Of a DNA stretch of 64,000 bases, positions 1 through 8,987 are shown piece after piece. Under the pieces are notes generated by a model that was not told the origin of the DNA, made no database searches, and saw only the letters and a program-made list of their open reading frames with translations. This DNA comes from Psychrobacter pacificensis (GTDB taxonomy: Bacteria; Pseudomonadota; Gammaproteobacteria; Pseudomonadales; Moraxellaceae): the NCBI RefSeq assembly GCF_900101915.1, contig NZ_FNAL01000006.1, positions 1 through 64,000 on the forward strand, read 5' to 3'. How positions within the stretch are numbered: the first letter of the stretch is position 1; each line of letters begins with the position of its first letter. The translations under genes were made by a program, and so were the position numbers.

Positions 1-282
1 GCCTAGGCGCTTTAGGGCATGATGAATGCCTGTTTTACTACAGTTTAGACGACGAGCTCGCTCATACTGGTAATCATCGGGATACTCTTTGACATCATTA
101 AGTAGCACATCATCTGGTATTTTATAGGGCTTGGTTTGCCTGGTTGTTTTACTATGAACACGCCGCTTCCAGTTCTGTATGGTGGTTGGGCTCAGATTAT
201 AAGACTCAGCCGCCTCGGCAAAGGTCATACCCTCGTCTAAGCTTTTTAGTACCTGTTTGCGAAAATCTAGTGAGTAAGTCAT
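1..282 (-). CDS. IS630-family transposase, N-terminal part (cut by window edge)
   Basis: An open frame of 94 codons reads leftward from an ATG at 282 and runs off the window without a stop. It begins MTYSLDFRKQVLKSLDEG and contains a helix-turn-helix (FAEAAESYNLSPTTIQNWKRR) typical of the IS630/Tc1-mariner transposase N-terminal DNA-binding domain. The catalytic DDE part would lie outside the window. A terminal inverted repeat ending in a TA dinucleotide lies 65 bases upstream at 333-347. The family call rests on the HTH pattern and the TA-ended terminus. The exact IS name cannot be given, nor can it be seen whether the element is intact. Confidence 0.8.
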   Translation of the reverse strand, partial: MTYSLDFRKQVLKSLDEGMTFAEAAESYNLSPTTIQNWKRRVHSKTTRQTKPYKIPDDVLLNDVKEYPDDYQYERARRLNCSKTGIHHALKRLG

Positions 283-319
283 GGTCTTTATAATAACAAT
301 TGGATTTGATAATTAATTT

Positions 320-347
320 ATAACACTTTTAGGTGGAATTGACTATA
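320..347 (-). repeat. Terminal inverted repeat of the IS630-type element
   Basis: Read on the minus strand from the outside, the sequence is TATAGTCAATTCCACC followed by TAAAAGTG. It starts with TA, the target dinucleotide of IS630/Tc1 elements, and lies just upstream of the transposase start at 282. The TATAGTCAAT start is shared with short repeats at 23673 and 47936 in this window. The partner terminus is beyond position 1. Confidence 0.65.
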
Positions 348-430
348 CCAGATACCTGTCGGTCTGCTTATTAGCCACTGATAGCGTACTTTTATGACAC
401 TGCTTTTATAATATTGTACTAGGAATTTTT

Positions 431-1147
431 ATGCGTATTGACAATCGTGAACTTGACCAACTTCGTTCTATCAGCTTTGAGCGCCACTATACTAAGCATG
501 CTGAAGGGTCAGTATTGGTCAGTTTTGGCGATACCAAAGTGCTATGTACGGCCAGTGTCGAATCTGGTGTACCGCGCTGGCTCAAAGGTAAAGGTAAAGG
601 TTGGATAACCGCCGAATACGGTATGCTGCCACGCGCAACCAATACTCGCAATCAACGCGAAGCGGCTCGCGGCAAGCAGTCAGGCCGTACGCAGGAAATC
701 CAGCGTCTGATCGGTCGTAGCTTGCGCGCCATGATTGATTTAAGTAAGCTTGGTGAAAACACCATCTATCTTGATTGTGATGTATTGCAAGCGGATGGCG
801 GTACTCGTACGGCCAGTATCACTGGTGCGGCAGTTGCACTGATCGATGCGTTAGAAACTATCCAAAAGAGCAAAAAACTCAAAGCTGATCCGCTGATTGG
901 ATTGGTTGCTGCGGTTTCTGTTGGTATGAAAGGTGGTGAAGCTTATCTGGATCTGAACTACGAAGAAGACTCTAGCTGTGATACCGACCTAAACGTTGTT
1001 ATGACTCAAAAAGGTGAGTTTATTGAGCTTCAAGGTACGGCTGAAGAAAAGCCGTTCACTCGCGCTCAAGCAGACGCTATGCTGTCATTGGCTGAAACAG
1101 GCATTGCTGAATTGATTAAAATGCAGCAGACTGCACTTGGTTGGTAG
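431..1147 (+). CDS. rph: Ribonuclease PH
   Basis: A 238-residue protein, full length for RNase PH, the phosphorolytic 3'-5' exoribonuclease that trims tRNA 3' ends in the cytoplasm. The N-terminus [22 protein letters not shown] and the phosphate/RNA-binding segments ([50 protein letters not shown]) match the family throughout. The start is an ATG with AGGA eight bases upstream. It stands alone, with an IS630 terminus about 83 bases upstream and a terminator at 1193. No pyrE follows, unlike the enterobacterial arrangement. Confidence 0.97.
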   Translation: MRIDNRELDQLRSISFERHYTKHAEGSVLVSFGDTKVLCTASVESGVPRWLKGKGKGWITAEYGMLPRATNTRNQREAARGKQSGRTQEIQRLIGRSLRAMIDLSKLGENTIYLDCDVLQADGGTRTASITGAAVALIDALETIQKSKKLKADPLIGLVAAVSVGMKGGEAYLDLNYEEDSSCDTDLNVVMTQKGEFIELQGTAEEKPFTRAQADAMLSLAETGIAELIKMQQTALGW

Positions 1148-1192
1148 TCTGGTATTTAGATAAAACTTGCTGTCTTTATTTTTAGTTTTGAT

Positions 1193-1226
1193 AACTGCCT
1201 GTTGGTTTCTGATAGGCAGTTTTTTC
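1193..1226 (+). terminator. Rho-independent terminator after rph
   Basis: An 8-bp stem, AACTGCCT paired with AGGCAGTT, with a 13-base loop, followed directly by a T run. It lies 46 bases after the rph stop. Confidence 0.75.
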
Positions 1227-1266
1227 ATAAAAAACACTTTTTACATTTCGCAATAGGTAACAATGC

Positions 1267-1758
1267 ATGCTCAAGCTGACTGATGATGGCGCCAAAATCA
1301 CCTTACAGGGTCAGCCGAATAATGCTGACAACGGTATGTTTTGGTTTGGATCTGCATTACTGATAGGGGCGGTGGCAGTTGCTATGGCAATGAGCTTATT
1401 GTCTGAGCGATTGGCTATCGGTGCGCTGGCACTGCTTATCGTCGGTAGTTTTATTTTTAACAAAAAACGTCAGCAGCATAAAAAAGCCATGAGTGGCATG
1501 ATTAGTAGCGGTACATTATGGGTGCGAGCGGATGAGTTGGTACATGACAATCTAGGCAAACGTGAACACATTCATTTGACTGACGACGATAAAGTTGTGC
1601 TTATCGGTGATGGGCTGCAGATTGTCGATAGCAGTGAGGCACGCAAGTATCATATTACTGGTTTTGAGAGTGCCCAAGAGGCGAAAGTGACTAAAGCCAT
1701 ATTAGAAGGGCAAGCACTGACAAAACGCCACGTAAATATTAAAATGAGTAGTGATTAG
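1267..1758 (+). CDS. Small membrane protein of unknown function
   Basis: A 163-residue protein that I do not recognise. Residues 26-45 and 48-65 form two hydrophobic segments (MFWFGSALLIGAVAVAMAM and LAIGALALLIVGSFIF), followed by a basic stop-transfer stretch (NKKRQQHKK) and a soluble C-terminal part of about 95 residues. This suggests an inner-membrane hairpin with a cytoplasmic domain. An overlapping ATG at 1263 is out of frame. Upstream is the rph terminator, so it is probably monocistronic. No function is inferred. Confidence 0.7.
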   Translation: MLKLTDDGAKITLQGQPNNADNGMFWFGSALLIGAVAVAMAMSLLSERLAIGALALLIVGSFIFNKKRQQHKKAMSGMISSGTLWVRADELVHDNLGKREHIHLTDDDKVVLIGDGLQIVDSSEARKYHITGFESAQEAKVTKAILEGQALTKRHVNIKMSSD

Positions 1759-2023
1759 TATTTTTACGCCTCAGTCGCTTGATTCATTAAAAGTCACTCC
1801 AGTCTCTATCCTATCTAACACCACCGCGCTTTGTCTTCTTTGACCCTTCTGAACGCTCTTCTTTATTATGACCATTCGTCATGATTTTTATACCGTCTAT
1901 CGCCAATCTAAGGTGAATAGTTCTTGCAGATGCCTGTCTAAATGGTTTATAAGTAAGATTACAAAATTCAATCTTCACTATTATCCATACTGTCATTGAT
2001 ACTTTTTTGATCAGGAGTTAGTC

Positions 2024-2788
2024 ATGTCGCGTTTGCCTATGTCGTCAGTCGCAGCATCGTGCAGTTTATTATTATTTACTTGTAGCATACAAGCCCATGC
2101 AGATAGTATGAGTGCCCTTATCGCTCAAAAGTCCGTCCAGTCTGACTCTAGTGCGCGCTATATGTCTTCTTATCCAGCAGTTCCCTCCGTCAAAGTCAGT
2201 ACACAATCTACTATTCAACGCGCGCGCTCACCATCATATAGCAATGATAGCATGAGCAGTTATGGCAATCAGCCAGCGTTAAGTACTACTTACCGTTATC
2301 CTGAAATGCAGCGTCAGGCACCTACGGTGTTGCCAGCATTTTTATCAGGGAGTTATGACAATGTCGATAGCGAGTATTTACCGCTATTGAGTAGTGCGGA
2401 GACGCAAAGCAGTATGGCTGCCCGCGAAGTGGTCAGCACGGCACGTAAAATGGCACTGAATGAGCGGACGATTATCAAAGGCGGCTGCTGGGATTATTTG
2501 AATGCGGTGTTTAATCGAGCGGGAGTTTCGCGTAATACCATTCATAAAGGCACGTATGCGCAAGGCCCTTATGCCAATAGTAGCGACATTGAGACAGGTG
2601 ACTGGCTTTACTATATCAATCATGGCTACAATGGCATTGAGCACAGTGGACTGTTCGTCGGTTGGGTCGATGAGCGTGCTAAGCAAGCATTGATATTAAG
2701 CTATGCTGGTGAAAACCGCCGTGAGCCGGCGCGTTATCGTGTTTATGATTTGAGCAATGTCTATCAAATCATGCGCCCTAGTGTTTGA
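2024..2788 (+). CDS. Exported protein with NlpC/P60-like C-terminal region
   Basis: A 254-residue protein with a Sec signal peptide (hydrophobic AASCSLLLFTCSIQ, likely cut after AHA at residue 26). Residues 30-130 are rich in Ser, Tyr, Pro and Gln and look unstructured. The C-terminal 110 residues contain GGCWDYLNAVFNRAG (Cys155) and, about 50 residues later, GIEHSGLFVGW (His207). This Cys...His spacing resembles NlpC/P60 or CHAP-type cysteine peptidases acting on peptidoglycan. That assignment is inference; only the signal peptide and the motif layout are seen. RBS CAGGAG precedes the ATG. A shared terminator follows at 2825. Confidence 0.75.
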   Translation: MSRLPMSSVAASCSLLLFTCSIQAHADSMSALIAQKSVQSDSSARYMSSYPAVPSVKVSTQSTIQRARSPSYSNDSMSSYGNQPALSTTYRYPEMQRQAPTVLPAFLSGSYDNVDSEYLPLLSSAETQSSMAAREVVSTARKMALNERTIIKGGCWDYLNAVFNRAGVSRNTIHKGTYAQGPYANSSDIETGDWLYYINHGYNGIEHSGLFVGWVDERAKQALILSYAGENRREPARYRVYDLSNVYQIMRPSV

Positions 2789-2824
2789 TCTATAATATTT
2801 GGTAGACAGTCCAAAAAACAAATA

Positions 2825-2865
2825 AAAAAGCGTCCGCCACTTCCATAAGTGACGGACGCTTTTTA
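2825..2865. terminator. Bidirectional terminator between convergent genes
   Basis: A perfect inverted repeat, AAAAAGCGTCCG paired with CGGACGCTTTTT, with an A tract on one side and a T tract on the other. It can serve both the exported protein gene on the left and hemJ on the right. Confidence 0.85.
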
Positions 2866-2902
2866 TTGGTAGGTCATCAGTTATAAGCATTTCGACTGGA
2901 TT

Positions 2903-3337
2903 TTAGAATGGTTTAACGACCACTAAAATGACAATAATCACCAAGGCAAAAACAGGTACCTCATTAAACCAGCGCCAAAACTTATGGGATTTATAATGAG
3001 GGTTATCAATCAGTTTTTTGCGATAAAAGCCGCAAGCGCCATGATAGCCTGATAGCAACACGACGAGCAGTAGTTTGACGTGTAGCCAGCCTTGGGTTTT
3101 ATAAACATCCCAGCCCAGTCCTAACATCCATAGACCGAATATCCATGTCGCTATCATCGAGGGCGTCATAATACCGCGATACAGCTTGCGCTCCATAATA
3201 GTAAAGCGCTCTTGGCTAATGCTATCGTCACTCATCGCATGATAGACAAACAGACGCGGCAAATAAAATATCGCTGCAAACCAGCAGACCACCGAGATGA
3301 TGTGTGCAGCTTTAATCCAGTTAAAATAATCTGCCAT
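2903..3337 (-). CDS. hemJ: Protoporphyrinogen IX oxidase, HemJ type
   Basis: A 144-residue integral membrane protein with four predicted helices, the standard size for HemJ, which oxidises protoporphyrinogen IX to protoporphyrin IX in haem synthesis. Conserved features include the N-terminal WIKAAHIISVVCWFAAIFYLPRLFVYH segment with His12, then ERKLYRGIMTPSM and the GWLHVKLLLVVLLSGYH helix. The ending FNEVPVFALVIIVILVVVKPF is also family-typical. HemJ is related to the CopD fold, but the length and motifs favour HemJ. It is a single gene that converges on the terminator at 2825. Confidence 0.92.
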   Translation of the reverse strand: MADYFNWIKAAHIISVVCWFAAIFYLPRLFVYHAMSDDSISQERFTIMERKLYRGIMTPSMIATWIFGLWMLGLGWDVYKTQGWLHVKLLLVVLLSGYHGACGFYRKKLIDNPHYKSHKFWRWFNEVPVFALVIIVILVVVKPF

Positions 3338-3412
3338 TACTTAATCTCTTATTATCAGCCGTGTAATATCAGGCTTGTTTTCATACATTGTTGTTAGCCG
3401 CACACAGCCAAA

Positions 3413-4525
3413 CTAATCGGCCAATACCATCTGCGATTGATGACCGCTCATCGCATCCATCACAGGCAACACTTTGGGCGATCTTGGTGCGGCAAACTGC
3501 TTGGTGAGACCAAGCTCACGCATGAGTCTGTCGTCGCCTGATTGACTGGCATTACCCGTCGTCAGTAACTTGTCGCCATAAAAGAAGGAGTTAGCACCCG
3601 CCATAAATGCCAAGGCTTGCTCTGAATCTGATAAGCTTTCACGGCCAGCAGACAAACGCACATAACTAGTCGGGCAGCAAATACGTGCCACGGCAATGGT
3701 ACGAATCCACTCTAGCACTGATAACTGGCCTTCTGCCAATACTTTATCGCCAATCGGTGTGCCTTTAATCGGGACTAGCAGGTTAACAGGAATCGACTCA
3801 GGGGCTTTCGGCATTTTTAGGAGCTCATGCACCCAATCAATACGGTCATCCCGGCTCTCACCCATACCAACGATGTTACCACTACAAACATTGATACCAG
3901 AGTTGCGTACGTTTTCGATGGTATCTAAGCGCACATCATAGCTACGCGTGCTGACGACTTGCTCGTAATAGCTGCGCGAGGTATCTAGGTTATGATTGTA
4001 ATAATCCAGTCCTGCATCCGCGAGTTGCGCCGCTTGATTGGTATCGAGCATACCTAACGTCATGCAAGTCTCAAGTCCTAACGCTTTCACTTCTTTGATG
4101 AGCTCGACCACATAAGGCATGTCTTTGGCGCTTGGGTGTTTCCATGCAGCACCCATACAGAAGCGAGATGAACCGGTTGCCTTGGCGCGTTTGGCCGCGG
4201 CGATGACTTTATCCACTTCTATGCGTTTTTCTGCCTGCAGTTTCGTCGTATCGCGATGATGACCTGATTGTGAGCAATAGCCACAATCCTCAGGACAGTT
4301 ACCCGTCTTAATAGACAGTAGCGTACTGATTTGTATTTCGTTGGCGACAAAGTGCTCTCTATGAATGGTCTGGGCTTTTAACAACAAGTCCATCAAAGGC
4401 AAATCAAACAACTGAGCGATGTCGTCACGACTGTATGTGTGAGCGGCTTTGTGAGTATCAGGTTGGCTGAGTAGGTCAGTTGTGCTATCGGCGTTTGGTT
4501 CAGAGATGCTAAGCAGTCCTGCCAT
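3413..4525 (-). CDS. bioB: Biotin synthase
   Basis: A 370-residue radical-SAM enzyme that inserts sulfur into dethiobiotin. The radical-SAM cluster motif CxxxCxxC is seen as [10 protein letters not shown] (Cys77, Cys81, Cys84). [27 protein letters not shown] and the C-terminal SAGRE...[11 protein letters not shown] are family-typical. The start ATG at 4525 has AAGGA upstream. The N-terminus is about 30 residues longer than E. coli BioB and is polar. No other bio genes are adjacent, so the pathway is dispersed. Confidence 0.97.
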   Translation of the reverse strand: MAGLLSISEPNADSTTDLLSQPDTHKAAHTYSRDDIAQLFDLPLMDLLLKAQTIHREHFVANEIQISTLLSIKTGNCPEDCGYCSQSGHHRDTTKLQAEKRIEVDKVIAAAKRAKATGSSRFCMGAAWKHPSAKDMPYVVELIKEVKALGLETCMTLGMLDTNQAAQLADAGLDYYNHNLDTSRSYYEQVVSTRSYDVRLDTIENVRNSGINVCSGNIVGMGESRDDRIDWVHELLKMPKAPESIPVNLLVPIKGTPIGDKVLAEGQLSVLEWIRTIAVARICCPTSYVRLSAGRESLSDSEQALAFMAGANSFFYGDKLLTTGNASQSGDDRLMRELGLTKQFAAPRSPKVLPVMDAMSGHQSQMVLAD

Positions 4526-4601
4526 AAGGTAAATCCTTTTATAAAATTAAATGGTATCAGGTAATATCAATGTATGTGTCTATTGTCATTTATAAGGTAA
4601 T

Positions 4602-4637
4602 AAAAAAGGTTGCCGTATAGTATACCGCAACCTTTTT
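4602..4637 (-). terminator. Terminator downstream of the SCP2-domain gene
   Basis: An inverted repeat, AAAAAGGTTGC paired with GCAACCTTTTT, around a short AT-rich inner stem. It lies between the 3' end of the SCP2 gene (4782) and the bioB start (4525), so it insulates bioB. Confidence 0.75.
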
Positions 4638-4781
4638 AGAAAATCAGAACACTGCTAGAGAGCATGTATAATTGTCACAATAGCGCACATAAATAGCAAC
4701 TATCTAGTTGATCCTATTTCAGCCATTTTACCAGTGAATATCATGCAATGCATTACTCATTTATAGGAAAGGATCAGCTAT

Positions 4782-5288
4782 TTACTTGCCCAATTTATGC
4801 TTAGCAAAACCCACCCAGTGCTCAGCAAACTTCTGTGCTTTATACGCATAAGGCTTGGCTTTTTGGAGGTAAGGTTTACACTCTTCTGGAACAGCTGGCA
4901 CGATATGCTTAGCAAGTTTGTTGAACCACATCATTAGGCTATAGTCACCCTCGATGCTTAGATTGCCTTCTTGCACGGCAGTCATAAATGCAGGCAAGCT
5001 ACCTTTGGTCAATAGCTTGACGCCCGTCATAGAATCTTTGAAAGTAATGGTCAAATCTGCTGCTTTTGCATGACCACTTTGTTGACTAAATTGTCCATTA
5101 TCAAAGCGAAAAGAACGCGCGATATCAGATTCGGTGCTGGCAAACTCAATCGTGACACTACGATCAGCAAAGAGTGCTTTGACGTCTTCGTTGTCGCTAT
5201 CAGCGAGCATAGACAGACGATAGCCAACCACTGCTAGCAGCGCATCTAATGGGTCAGATTTGATATCTAATACAGGAATAGTAAACAT
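4782..5288 (-). CDS. SCP2 sterol-binding domain protein
   Basis: A 168-residue soluble protein with an SCP2-like lipid-binding domain (VTIEFAS..., ADLTITFKDSMTGVKLLTKGSLPAFMTAVQEGNLSIEGDYSLM). SCP2 folds bind acyl or isoprenoid lipids, and bacterial relatives include UbiJ/YhbT-like accessory proteins; the substrate here is unknown. The start was chosen at 5288 (MFTIPVLDIKS), where AGGAG lies seven bases upstream. The in-frame upstream extension to 5354 lacks an RBS. The C-terminal tail is Lys-rich. It is a single gene ended by the terminator at 4602. Confidence 0.85.
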   Translation of the reverse strand: MFTIPVLDIKSDPLDALLAVVGYRLSMLADSDNEDVKALFADRSVTIEFASTESDIARSFRFDNGQFSQQSGHAKAADLTITFKDSMTGVKLLTKGSLPAFMTAVQEGNLSIEGDYSLMMWFNKLAKHIVPAVPEECKPYLQKAKPYAYKAQKFAEHWVGFAKHKLGK

Positions 5289-5476
5289 AGTGGAACTCCT
5301 AAAGGTAGGGCATAAGAATAAAGCGTACTTTATACCAGTTTTTATGATAAACATATAACTAGATTATAACCTACTGAGTGATTTCAACTCTTTAGGAGTT
5401 AAGTAGAAAGCGTTAAGTATCTTGTAACATTAAATATCACTGTTATGGGTAGGGTATTCGTATCAGTATGGCAGTA

Positions 5477-5878
5477 TCAATGAAAGCGTGGCTTATAATC
5501 ATCATCGTAAACAGGCGTATGTTCGACATAGCGAGCCGCTTCTAACTCGCGTTGCCGACTGACTGCATGACTCACATCCTCGTAGCGTAGTGCTCGGTAT
5601 AGTACCCAGCCGGCCAAAGGTAACCAGCTGATTCCCATCGCGATGACGTAACGGTGCCATTCCGAAAGCGCAGACAGCATCGGACGACCTACCAAGATAT
5701 TCTGTATCATCTCAACAGCCAACCAGTAGACCATACCACCAAGTAGATATAACAACAGCCAACGCTGCGATGATAGAGCGAGCGCCACGATCATACCTGC
5801 CAGTAAGCTATAGCCTAGCCATGCTGAGCTGCTCCACATCTCTACGCCAATAAAAGAAAAAATAGTCATTGCCATCAT
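5477..5878 (-). CDS. Small multi-pass membrane protein, unknown
   Basis: A 133-residue protein with about four hydrophobic segments (residues 3-15, 19-35, 39-62 and 76-94) and a charged C-terminal tail (RQRELEAARYVEHTPVYDDDYKPRFH). I do not recognise the family. Three ATGs cluster at the start (5878, 5875, 5869), so the exact start is uncertain. It stands alone between unrelated minus-strand genes. Confidence 0.65.
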   Translation of the reverse strand: MMAMTIFSFIGVEMWSSSAWLGYSLLAGMIVALALSSQRWLLLYLLGGMVYWLAVEMIQNILVGRPMLSALSEWHRYVIAMGISWLPLAGWVLYRALRYEDVSHAVSRQRELEAARYVEHTPVYDDDYKPRFH

Positions 5879-6152
5879 TCATCTCGCTATTCATAAGGTG
5901 AACTCCAATGAGACTATTATGGAAGGTTGCTGAGCAAAGCTAAAGAGGCGCTAGGCGACTTTGCGACAACCGTTGACGTTTGATTTTTTAGATTAAGGTT
6001 GCTTTTTTTTGGATAGCTTGTACGATTTTTAATCGTTAGCTGGTAGGCTAAGCGCCGCAAAAAAGGGCGCTTATATTGGGGAGGGTAGGAGTCGTTGTAA
6101 TGGTTCAAACAGAGGCTTTTTAATCAAATATTTACACAGGGAGGATCAACAG

Positions 6153-7160
6153 TTAAGCCTTATTGGTTCGTCTGCCCCACCAAGATAGTAACGACACCAA
6201 AATAGCACCGAGTAGCATAAGACCAACTGTGGTCAGCCAGTGGGGACCAGTAGGATACTGCCATGGCATAACGTTATTGATCGCCTCGCTGTTAAGAGCG
6301 CCTAATACATCTACTTTCCACGGCCATACCTTGACCAAAGAGCCGGCAATAAAACCGGTCAGCAATGCCAAGGTGGCTTGATAGTAGCGGGCTAATAACC
6401 ATTTTAGAGCACGGGTAAATAATAACAATCCAGTTGCCATGCCCGCCATCACAGTTAATAGTACCGTAAAGTTAAGAGTATGCACGGCTTCCAATACCGT
6501 GTCATAAGCCCCTAGCAACAACAATATAAAAGACCCTGAGACCCCAGGCAATATCATGGCGCAAATCGCAATCGCGCCTGCAAAAAATAAGTATGGTAAG
6601 CTAGGTGTCGCCGCGAGTAATGGCAGACTACTAATGACCACAGCAGCAATGAGTCCGGCAGCAAACAGTGCCACACGTCCTATATTCCAGCGCTTAATCT
6701 CACTTAATAAGATAAATACCGTTGCGACCACCAATCCAAAAAAGAATGACCAAATAAGCAGTGGTTGATTGTCTAGCAAATATTTGATGATACCAGCCAA
6801 GGTAACAAAACTCGTCGCAATACCAAGTATCAAACACAATAAGAATGTCGCATCAACCTGTCGCCAAATCGCAATCAGTCCTTTGATTCCGCCGTTTTGT
6901 CGAAATATCTGCCAAAGGTTGGGGCCAATGCTACCGAGTGCATTAATCAGGCGCTCATAAATCCCTGCAATCAATGCAATAGTGCCACCAGAGACACCAG
7001 GAACGATATCAGCAGCACCCATCGCCATGCCTTTGACATAAACCCCTAGCAGCTCTTTTGGGTTATTCGTATGCACAGGGACAGAGACAGGGACCGTGCT
7101 TGCGTCTAATGGCTCTGCTACTGACGGCTGGTTTGGCCGTGGGGATTGTGGTGCCGTCAT
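6153..7160 (-). CDS. DUF368 family (PopT-like) polyprenyl-phosphate transporter
   Basis: A 335-residue polytopic membrane protein of the DUF368 family. Two internal, repeat-like signatures are visible: GAADIVPGVSGGTIALI near residue 52 and CAMILPGVSGSFILLLLGAYD near residue 200. Members of this family (PopT) have been shown to flip undecaprenyl phosphate back across the inner membrane for peptidoglycan synthesis. That role is transferred by family, not shown here. The first 30 residues are a Pro/Ser-rich cytosolic tail. RBS AAAGGA precedes the ATG. Confidence 0.88.
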   Translation of the reverse strand: MTAPQSPRPNQPSVAEPLDASTVPVSVPVHTNNPKELLGVYVKGMAMGAADIVPGVSGGTIALIAGIYERLINALGSIGPNLWQIFRQNGGIKGLIAIWRQVDATFLLCLILGIATSFVTLAGIIKYLLDNQPLLIWSFFFGLVVATVFILLSEIKRWNIGRVALFAAGLIAAVVISSLPLLAATPSLPYLFFAGAIAICAMILPGVSGSFILLLLGAYDTVLEAVHTLNFTVLLTVMAGMATGLLLFTRALKWLLARYYQATLALLTGFIAGSLVKVWPWKVDVLGALNSEAINNVMPWQYPTGPHWLTTVGLMLLGAILVSLLSWWGRRTNKA

Positions 7161-7318
7161 GAACAGTCCTTTATTATCTGAGAATAAATGTTATCTAAAA
7201 ATAAATATCTGGCGTTATTACAACGAAACGTATTTAAAAATTAAAGCAACATCATTTAAAGCTGGCTTAATGAGACAGACATCAATCCCGTTTATCGGAA
7301 ATCTAAGGGATGATGCGC

Positions 7319-8509
7319 TTATTTAGTAGAGGCAAATGCTGGATAACCAAGCGCATATAATGTCCCCTCAAGTCCTGTCACATTGATCGCGGCATCAGCA
7401 CGTGCTTGCACGATGGGCTTGGCATGATAAGCCACTCCTAAATCGGCAAGCGCCATCATCGGCAAGTCATTAGCCCCATCACCGACACAGACCACTTGCG
7501 ACATCTCCATACCTAAGCGCTCAGCCGTATGTTCGACTATAGCGGCTTTTTTGGCACCATTGACAATAGGAAGCTGCACCTGGCCGGTAACTTCTCCCTC
7601 GTCGATGTCTAAGACATTGGCATGGACCTCATCAATCCCTAATTGCTCAGCGATATAGCGGGCAAAGTAAGTAAAGCCACCAGACACCAGTACCGTATGG
7701 TAGCCCAAGGCTTTTAACGCACTGATGGTGGTACGGGCACCGACCGATAACGTCAAGCGGTTGCAAATATCATCAAGCACATCGGTAGAGATACCTTTTA
7801 ATAAGGCCACGCGCTGAGCAAATGATTCATCAAAGTCAATTTCACCACGCATCGCCGCCTCAGTAATGGCTTCAACTTGCTCACCAATACCAGCCGTTTT
7901 TGCCAGCTCTACAATGACCTCTTGTTCAATCAACGTCGAATCCATGTCAAAACAGGCAAGCTTGTGAGTACGTAGCATATGACCGACCGATAGGATGTGA
8001 CAATCGACGATGTCTAGATTGCCTGTACTATCCGCACTGCGTGTGCGGTTGTATTCTTCAGACAAGTCATGGCGCAGACGAGTGGTCAGCTGATCGTCAA
8101 TGATGTGAGCGGCGGCGGTCTTTTTGCCAGGGTGCATCAGCGTATCGGTCACAGGTACCAACAAATAGCGGTATACTTGAGCATTGGTAAAGGGTAGACG
8201 CTGTGCATCGGCTGCCGTTGGCTCTGTATCAGAGACCGTAATATTAACAAAGCTCGCCTCAGTATCCTCAGCGACCGTCACCAAATGCCAACTTGGCTGC
8301 TCATCGACCCAAGACTGAACATATTGATGAATGTCCATCGCTGATACTTGAGTAGGCAGCACGACAATGAGCGCAAAAACAGGCAGCGACTGTAGCGCAT
8401 CAAAATCTCGCAGATTGGTATCATCAGGTAATAATTCTGCAATAGAGTCGACGGCTTGTTGCCATGCTTTGCTGTCTTTTGGTAACGAATAAGATGTATT
8501 TTTTGGCAT
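7319..8509 (-). CDS. serB: Phosphoserine phosphatase
   Basis: A 396-residue HAD-superfamily enzyme that converts phosphoserine to serine. The catalytic DxDST motif is CFDMDSTLIEQE (nucleophile Asp188, acid Asp190). Motif II is VLVSGGFTYFA and motif III/IV is VCVGDGANDLPMM. The 180-residue N-terminal region matches the ACT-like regulatory part of long SerB proteins. It is divergent from the membrane protein gene at 8988, as serB is from smp/ytjB in enterobacteria. Confidence 0.95.
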   Translation of the reverse strand: MPKNTSYSLPKDSKAWQQAVDSIAELLPDDTNLRDFDALQSLPVFALIVVLPTQVSAMDIHQYVQSWVDEQPSWHLVTVAEDTEASFVNITVSDTEPTAADAQRLPFTNAQVYRYLLVPVTDTLMHPGKKTAAAHIIDDQLTTRLRHDLSEEYNRTRSADSTGNLDIVDCHILSVGHMLRTHKLACFDMDSTLIEQEVIVELAKTAGIGEQVEAITEAAMRGEIDFDESFAQRVALLKGISTDVLDDICNRLTLSVGARTTISALKALGYHTVLVSGGFTYFARYIAEQLGIDEVHANVLDIDEGEVTGQVQLPIVNGAKKAAIVEHTAERLGMEMSQVVCVGDGANDLPMMALADLGVAYHAKPIVQARADAAINVTGLEGTLYALGYPAFASTK

Positions 8510-8987
8510 GGCTCAATTGTCCCTTGTATGCTCATATAAGATTGGGAATAATAACAGTTTTACTGAGCAGCGCCTATAGATGACATGCAAAGTATCATGG
8601 GTGTTCAAAAATGCTTATCAGCGCCTAAAATCTGCTGAAATGCAACAAAGTTATTATGATAAATTTATAAATCGACTAACGCTATAAGACTTATTATGGT
8701 GATATAGTAGATGACTTAAACTGACCCCTTGGTAACGATGCTGTGGCAAAAATAGCAGCGATAATCATGAGGCAGCGCGCGATAGTATCATCGTTCAAAT
8801 TTAGCTCAATAAATAAGTGTCATTTTACATAGTAGCATTTTATATGATGACTGATTTCAATGAAATACTATCGATTTTCCATGAATATCGATCAATATTC
8901 GCGCATTACAATTGTTCAAAAATTAGCCAAAAAATGAGCAATAGACTCGTTTTTTAATTTCTTTTCTCCAAAAAAGTTTAACATATC
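8510..8987. other. Divergent intergenic region serB / Smp-like gene
   Basis: A 478-base AT-rich stretch that must hold both divergent promoters. I see no ORF, repeat family member or clear hairpin in it. Confidence 0.5.

Noticed and set aside
1811..1996. 61-codon minus-strand frame between two plus-strand genes
   Set aside because: No RBS, no family resemblance, and it lies in the promoter region of the exported protein gene.
5917..6108. 63-codon minus-strand frame in the gap before the DUF368 gene
   Set aside because: Low-complexity, no convincing RBS, no recognisable pattern.
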